8,949 nucleotides of DNA from Candidatus Staskawiczbacteria bacterium (GTDB taxonomy: Bacteria > Patescibacteriota > Minisyncoccia > Minisyncoccales > Staskawiczbacteraceae): contig JAPLZA010000073.1 of the NCBI GenBank assembly GCA_026395275.1, positions 1-8,949 of the forward strand, written 5' to 3'. The position numbers and the translations under genes are program-made. Positions 6,149 through 8,949 of this stretch are shown piece by piece. Under the pieces are notes generated by a model. That model made no database searches. It had not been told where the DNA came from and saw only the letters and a list, made by a program, of their open reading frames with translations. The first letter of the stretch is position 1. The number at the start of each line of letters is the position of its first letter.

Positions 6149-6161
6149 CCGCTATTTTTTT
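6132..6161 (+). terminator. Intrinsic terminator overlapping the stop codon of the upstream gene
   Basis: GCGGTCA at 6132-6138 pairs with TGACCGC at 6146-6152 around a 7-nt loop, followed by TA and seven T (6155-6161). The TGA at 6146-6148 is the stop of the small zinc-binding protein gene, so a ribosome finishing translation would cover the stem. Confidence 0.8.
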
Positions 6162-6171
6162 GCACAAACTA

Positions 6172-6200
6172 TTGCTATCCTAAAAAAAATATGGTAATAT
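6172..6200 (+). promoter_or_regulatory. Candidate promoter for rpmE
   Basis: TTGCTA at 6172-6177 and TAATAT at 6195-6200 are 17 bp apart. Transcription would start near 6207, placing the GC double hairpin at 6212-6242 in the leader of the bL31 mRNA. Confidence 0.45.
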
Positions 6201-6211
6201 TCGAAATATAT

Positions 6212-6242
6212 CCCGCCATAGCGGGACCCCGCTAAGGCGGGG
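6212..6242 (+). repeat. Double GC hairpin in the rpmE leader
   Basis: Two adjacent hairpins: CCCGC (6212-6216) with GCGGG (6221-6225), loop CATA; and CCCCGC (6227-6232) with GCGGGG (6237-6242), loop TAAG. The arms are interchangeable, because the first left arm can also pair with the last right arm, so alternative folds exist. It ends 18 bp before the rpmE start. It may be an interspersed palindromic repeat or a regulatory leader. Confidence 0.7.
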
Positions 6243-6260
6243 CAAAATTTTTAAACAATT

Positions 6261-6515
6261 ATGAAAGCAGATATACATCCAAAATATTTTCAGAAAGCAA
6301 ATGTACGTTGCGCATGTGGCAATGTTTTTACCGTTGGTTCAGCAAAAGAATTTATAGAAACTGAAGTTTGCGCCAAATGCCATCCTTTTTATACAAAGCA
6401 AGAAAAGGTTATGGATACATTAGGAAGAGTTCAGAAGTTTAAAGAAAGAGCTTCAAAAAAATCAGCAACAGTTAAAAGGGTTAAAAACCCACGAGCTAAA
6501 GCAGAAAAGAAGTAA
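6261..6515 (+). CDS. rpmE: 50S ribosomal protein bL31, zinc-binding form
   Basis: bL31 bridges the two ribosomal subunits near the central protuberance. MKADIHPKYF at the start is diagnostic, and the four zinc ligands are visible as CACG (C17, C19) and CAKCHPFYT (C37, C40), followed by a basic tail (residues 55-84) that is a little longer than in many bacteria. The family motif usually ends HPFYTG; here Gly is replaced by Lys. No Shine-Dalgarno site is present. rpmE close to prfA is a common bacterial arrangement, though here two small genes and a strand switch separate them. A weak 5-bp inverted repeat follows the stop at 6518-6531. Confidence 0.97.
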   Translation: MKADIHPKYFQKANVRCACGNVFTVGSAKEFIETEVCAKCHPFYTKQEKVMDTLGRVQKFKERASKKSATVKRVKNPRAKAEKK

Positions 6516-6606
6516 AGTAGTCATTAGACTATTTGTGTAATTTTTGTGTTCTTATTCTATCTGGATATGCCCACATGAAATTATATGAACGCTTCTTAAA
6601 AAAGAA

Positions 6607-7309
6607 ATGTCAAAAGATACTAAGTTGTCGGTAGAAGAAATGGAGAAGGCAGGTGTTAATTTGGGACATAAAGTTTCCAAATTGCATCCAAAAATGAAGC
6701 AGTATGTATCGGGTGTGTGTCAAAAACAATGTGCACCTTTTTGATTTAGAAAAAACCGCTAAAGAGCTAACAAAAGCCTTAACTTTTATTTCCAAAACAG
6801 TTTCCGACGGAAAATCAGTAATTTTTGTTGGTACAAAAATTCAATTAAAAGCAATTATTAAAGGAGTGGCAGACGAGTGTGGAGTTTCTTCTGTTACAGA
6901 AAGGTGGCTTGGCGGAACTTTTACAAATTTTGAAACAATCCAAAAAAGAGTAAGTTATTTTAAAGATTTGCAAAAGAAAAAAGAAACAGGCGAGTTAGCA
7001 AAATATACTAAAAAAGAACAACTGGATTTTGATAAAGAAATTGCTTCTCTTAAAGTAAAGTTTGACGGCATAAGAAACATGTCAAAGTTGCCTGAAGCAG
7101 TAATAATTTTTGGACTAGACAAAGACATTACCTGCGCCAGGGAAGCAAAAAGAAAAGGAATAAAAATTATTTCAATTGTTGATACAAATGTTAACCCCGA
7201 CATTGTTGACTATCCAATTCCCGCCAACGATGATGCAATTTCTTCAGTTAGGTATATACTCGAAAAAATAAAAGAGTGTATAATAAACTCAAGACAAGCT
7301 ACTAAGTAA
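6607..7309 (+). CDS. rpsB: 30S ribosomal protein uS2, interrupted by a frameshift near 6713-6721
   Basis: uS2 joins the small ribosomal subunit late and is normally essential. The frame from ATG 6607 encodes the typical N-terminus (SVEEMEKAGVNLGHKVSKLHPKMKQYVSGV) but then leaves the family and stops at TGA 6742-6744. The rest of S2 lies one frame over: VKNNVHLFDLEKTAKEL, then FVGTK, ERWLGGTFTNF, LPEAVIIFGLDKD, IVDTNVNPDIVDYPIPANDDAISS, ending at 7309. The break falls on four GT dinucleotides (6713-6720). Removing two of them gives SGVKNNVHLFDLEKT, the expected junction. An ATG at 6704 could start a truncated 201-residue form lacking the first helix and its rRNA-binding residues. No Shine-Dalgarno site or clear promoter was found. 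tsf follows after 10 bp. Confidence 0.9.
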
Positions 7310-7319
7310 TTTTTAATCC

Positions 7320-7904
7320 ATGGTAACAATAGATCAAATCAAACAACTTCGCGAAGAAACAGGAGTTTCTGTTATTGAAGTTAAAAAAGCTTTAGAGGAG
7401 TCAAAGGGTAATGTTGAAAAAGCAAAAGAATTGTTAAGAATGTGGGGTAAAAAAGTTTCCGGCAAAAAAACTTCAAGGGAAACAAAGTCAGGATTAGTTG
7501 ACACTTATTTACATTCCAGCGGGAAAACCGGCGTGTTGCTAGATATTAGGTGTGAAACAGACTTTGTTGCTAAGGCTCCAGACTTTAAAAATTTAGCTCA
7601 TGAAATTTGTTTGCAAATTGCAGCAATGAAACCATTGTTTATTTCGGAAACAGAAATCCCGGAGGAATTTTTAGACGGAGAAACAAGAATTTATAAAGAG
7701 CAAATTAAAGATTCAGGAAAATCGGAAAAAATTGTAGCTCAAATTCTTGAGGGTAAATTGAAAAAATATAAAGAAGAAATTTGTTTGCTTTCGCAGACTT
7801 GGGTTAAAGATGATTCTAAAACAATAAAAGATTTAATAGAAGATACAACCGCGAAAGTGGGGGAGAAGATTGAAATAAAAAAATTCGCAAGATACGAAAT
7901 ATAA
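7320..7904 (+). CDS. tsf: Elongation factor Ts, short form
   Basis: EF-Ts exchanges GDP for GTP on EF-Tu in the cytoplasm. Residues 1-42 form the UBA-like N-terminal domain with the family motif LREETGVSVIEVKKALEE; TDFVAK at 80-85 is the EF-Tu contact motif (its Asp-Phe pair is intact); the core ends with VGEKIEIKKFARYEI. At 194 residues it resembles the short Thermus-type EF-Ts with a single core subdomain rather than the 283-residue E. coli protein. It is 10 bp downstream of rpsB in the classical rpsB-tsf order and has no Shine-Dalgarno site. Translation may depend on coupling with rpsB, which makes the rpsB frameshift relevant to tsf expression. Confidence 0.97.
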   Translation: MVTIDQIKQLREETGVSVIEVKKALEESKGNVEKAKELLRMWGKKVSGKKTSRETKSGLVDTYLHSSGKTGVLLDIRCETDFVAKAPDFKNLAHEICLQIAAMKPLFISETEIPEEFLDGETRIYKEQIKDSGKSEKIVAQILEGKLKKYKEEICLLSQTWVKDDSKTIKDLIEDTTAKVGEKIEIKKFARYEI

Positions 7905-7912
7905 ATTAGCTT

Positions 7913-8212
7913 ATGGCTATAGAATTAATAATTTTAATTATTTTTATTGTAAGCTTGGCCGTGGTTTTGATTATTATGGCCTATAAAATTCCGGCTTTAA
8001 ATTCTTTGCCACAAAACGGAACAACCGGAATAAAAAAGCATAAATTTATTTTGGCTATAGAGAATAAAGTAAAAGGAGTATTTATTTTTTTTGAAAAACA
8101 AATAATTTTTCATAAATTTCTTTCTTGGGTTAAGGTAATGACATTAAGAATAGAGACGAAAGTTGACCATCTTTTGCACAAAATAAGGCACAAAAACAAT
8201 TTGCCAGCTTAG
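7913..8212 (+). CDS. Small membrane protein downstream of tsf, function unknown
   Basis: A 99-residue protein. Residues about 4-23 are a strongly hydrophobic membrane segment, followed by a short KIPAL linker and a basic C-terminal region (EKQIIFHKFLSWVKVMTLRIETKVDHLLHKIR) that looks amphipathic and helical. Proteins with a single N-terminal membrane span and a similar VLTLKTENK-like region near translation genes are, as I recall, common in Parcubacteria; their role is unknown. It begins 8 bp after tsf and probably shares its transcript. Its last ten bases overlap the first ten of tRNA-Thr, and the TAG stop (8210-8212) is part of the tRNA. Confidence 0.75.
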   Translation: MAIELIILIIFIVSLAVVLIIMAYKIPALNSLPQNGTTGIKKHKFILAIENKVKGVFIFFEKQIIFHKFLSWVKVMTLRIETKVDHLLHKIRHKNNLPA

Positions 8213-8277
8213 CACAGTGGTAGAGCAACTGTTTTGTAAACAGTAGGTCCCGAGTTCGAATCTCGGAGATGGCTCCA
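8203..8277 (+). tRNA. tRNA-Thr (anticodon TGT)
   Basis: A full cloverleaf: acceptor arm 8203-8209 with 8267-8273, D arm with AGTGGTA loop, anticodon arm ACTGT/ACAGT with loop TTTGTAA and anticodon TGT at 8235-8237 (reads ACA), variable loop, and T arm CCGAG-TTCGAAT-CTCGG. CCA is encoded at 8275-8277, after a T discriminator base. One acceptor pair (fifth position, G with A) is mismatched. The 5' end overlaps the preceding coding region by ten bases. Confidence 0.96.
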
Positions 8278-8282
8278 GACTA

Positions 8283-8310
8283 TTGACAAGGATTTATTAT
8301 CGAGTAAGAT
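8283..8310 (+). promoter_or_regulatory. Candidate promoter after tRNA-Thr
   Basis: A consensus TTGACA (8283-8288) and TAAGAT (8305-8310) are 16 bp apart. A transcript from near 8317 would meet the strong terminator at 8394-8438, giving an RNA of roughly 120 nt with no apparent coding capacity. Confidence 0.45.
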
Positions 8311-8393
8311 GTATAGTGTAGCATAAAATTATTAAATTTTTACTACCAAAAAAACTTATAAATCAAAAAATTTAATTTTGATTTCGAAAACGT

Positions 8394-8438
8394 CCGCGAA
8401 AGTATTTGCAAACCAAATATTTTCGCGGGTGTTTTTTT
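8394..8438 (+). terminator. Strong intrinsic terminator upstream of the rRNA genes
   Basis: A 15-bp stem (8394-8408 with 8414-8428, one G-U pair) with a 5-nt loop is followed by a T-rich tract ending in seven T (8432-8438). It can end the rpsB-tsf-tRNA-Thr transcript and insulate the rRNA operon. Confidence 0.9.
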
Positions 8439-8691
8439 CAACAAGAACATCGCGACATTGACATTGACAATTGAATAATGAGCATAATTTTAAAAACCAT
8501 TTTTAAAATTAGCAATATGCGCTCACCAATATTTTCTACGGGAAAATCTGGTGGGTAATAAACAACCAAAAAAAGTAATTAGTTTTTTAAAGTTGTTTCG
8601 AATTAGATTGAAATTTTCAAAAAGAAAAAAGTAAATCACACATTAAAATAGTAGTTTATTCTATAGTATAGATTCAAACACCAAATAATGT
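8439..8691 (+). promoter_or_regulatory. rRNA operon promoter and leader region
   Basis: No gene is present. Two overlapping-phase TTGACA hexamers stand directly in tandem (8458-8463 and 8464-8469); CATAAT at 8483-8488 is 19 bp from the first and 13 bp from the second, so neither spacing is ideal. A perfect AT-rich 12-bp inverted repeat (8485-8496 with 8500-8511) and a hairpin at 8524-8553 (CACCA/TGGTG and TTTTC/GAAAA) follow. A TATAGT at 8662-8667 near the 16S start has no good -35 partner. The leader probably pairs with sequence after 16S for RNase III processing, which lies outside the window. Confidence 0.5.
8485..8511 (+). repeat. Perfect AT-rich inverted repeat before the rRNA genes
   Basis: TAATTTTAAAAA at 8485-8496 is the exact complement of 8500-8511, with a 3-nt loop CCA. 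GAG/CTC bases outside can extend the stem with a bulge. It lies immediately after the tandem TTGACA hexamers. Confidence 0.7.
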
Positions 8692-8949
8692 TTATTTGAG
8701 AGTTTGATCCTAGCTCAGGGTGAACGCTGGTAACGTGGATACCGGCATGCAAGTCACGGGGGCCGCAAGGCAACCGGCGAACGGCTTAGTAACACGTGGG
8801 TACCAACCCAAAAGTGGAGCATAGCTCGTCGAAAGACGGGGTAATTCTCCATAGTCTCGCAAGAGTAAAGGCGCAAGCCGCTTTAGGAATGGCCTATGGC
8901 CTATCAGATAGTTGGCGAGGTAAAAGCTCACCAAGTCTATGACGGGTAG
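8692..8949 (+). rRNA. 16S ribosomal RNA, 5' partial (continues past the window)
   Basis: The 27F region AGAGTTTGATCC is at 8699-8710, followed by TAGCTCAG, TGAACGCTGG, GCATGCAAGTC, AACACGTGGGTACC and, near the end, TGGCGAGGTAAAAGCTCACCAAG and a GACGGGTAG. The 5' boundary is set by homology to E. coli position 1, about seven bases before the 27F site. The V1 loop is short, as is usual in Patescibacteria, and the primer site has A instead of G after CCT. Only about 258 bases of the gene are visible. Confidence 0.96.

Noticed and set aside
6718..6730. Programmed -1 frameshift at the A-rich run in rpsB
   Set aside because: The coding frames require a +1 (or -2) change, so a -1 slip on this sequence would enter the wrong frame.
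8710..8934. Minus-strand 74-codon frame
   Set aside because: It lies inside the 16S rRNA gene and is the common antisense artefact of rRNA.

Overview
This AT-rich window looks like a piece of a Candidate Phyla Radiation (Patescibacteria, most likely Parcubacteria) chromosome. The evidence is the divergent 5' end of a 16S rRNA gene (8692 onward, with a changed base in the universal 27F primer site), a cysteine-rich repeat protein of a type I associate with these genomes (1-737), a short 99-residue membrane protein behind tsf, and the near absence of Shine-Dalgarno sequences for most genes. TAA is the usual stop. TGA is also a true stop, because one TGA lies inside a terminator stem, so the genetic code is standard.

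Layout: (1) 3-737, a cysteine-rich zinc-ribbon protein gene, cut by the window edge and by one in-frame TAA. (2) 852-2862, three same-strand genes: class II fructose-bisphosphate aldolase, a single-cluster ferredoxin, and ribosomal protein bL25. A 61-63 bp hairpin repeat lies directly before the aldolase and before bL25. (3) 2954-4369, a secreted coiled-coil lytic transglycosylase with its own promoter. (4) 4370-4854, about 480 bp of non-coding, structured and repeat-bearing DNA. (5) 4855-5670 on the minus strand, a release factor 1 lacking domain 1. (6) 5750-6148, two small unknown genes with strong Shine-Dalgarno sites and a terminator overlapping the second stop. (7) 6261-6515, ribosomal protein bL31. 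(8) 6607-8277, rpsB (frameshifted), tsf, a small membrane protein and tRNA-Thr(TGU), closely packed. (9) 8278-8691, promoter and terminator signals and AT-rich hairpins before the 16S rRNA gene.

Most genes serve translation: bL25, RF1, bL31, S2, EF-Ts, tRNA-Thr and 16S rRNA. The aldolase (glycolysis), the ferredoxin (electron transfer) and the cell-wall enzyme are the exceptions. Synteny of rpsB with tsf, and of rpmE close to prfA, is ordinary.

The striking feature is a cluster of recent-looking lesions in genes that should be intact: a nonsense codon in the zinc-ribbon gene, a perfect in-frame 99 bp tandem duplication inside the aldolase, the loss of a normal start codon in bL25, and a frameshift in rpsB best explained by a dinucleotide expansion. 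Either the source sequence carries errors (assembly or amplification) or this lineage tolerates slippage-type mutation and unusual decoding. I found no CRISPR array, transposase, phage module or clear new defence system.
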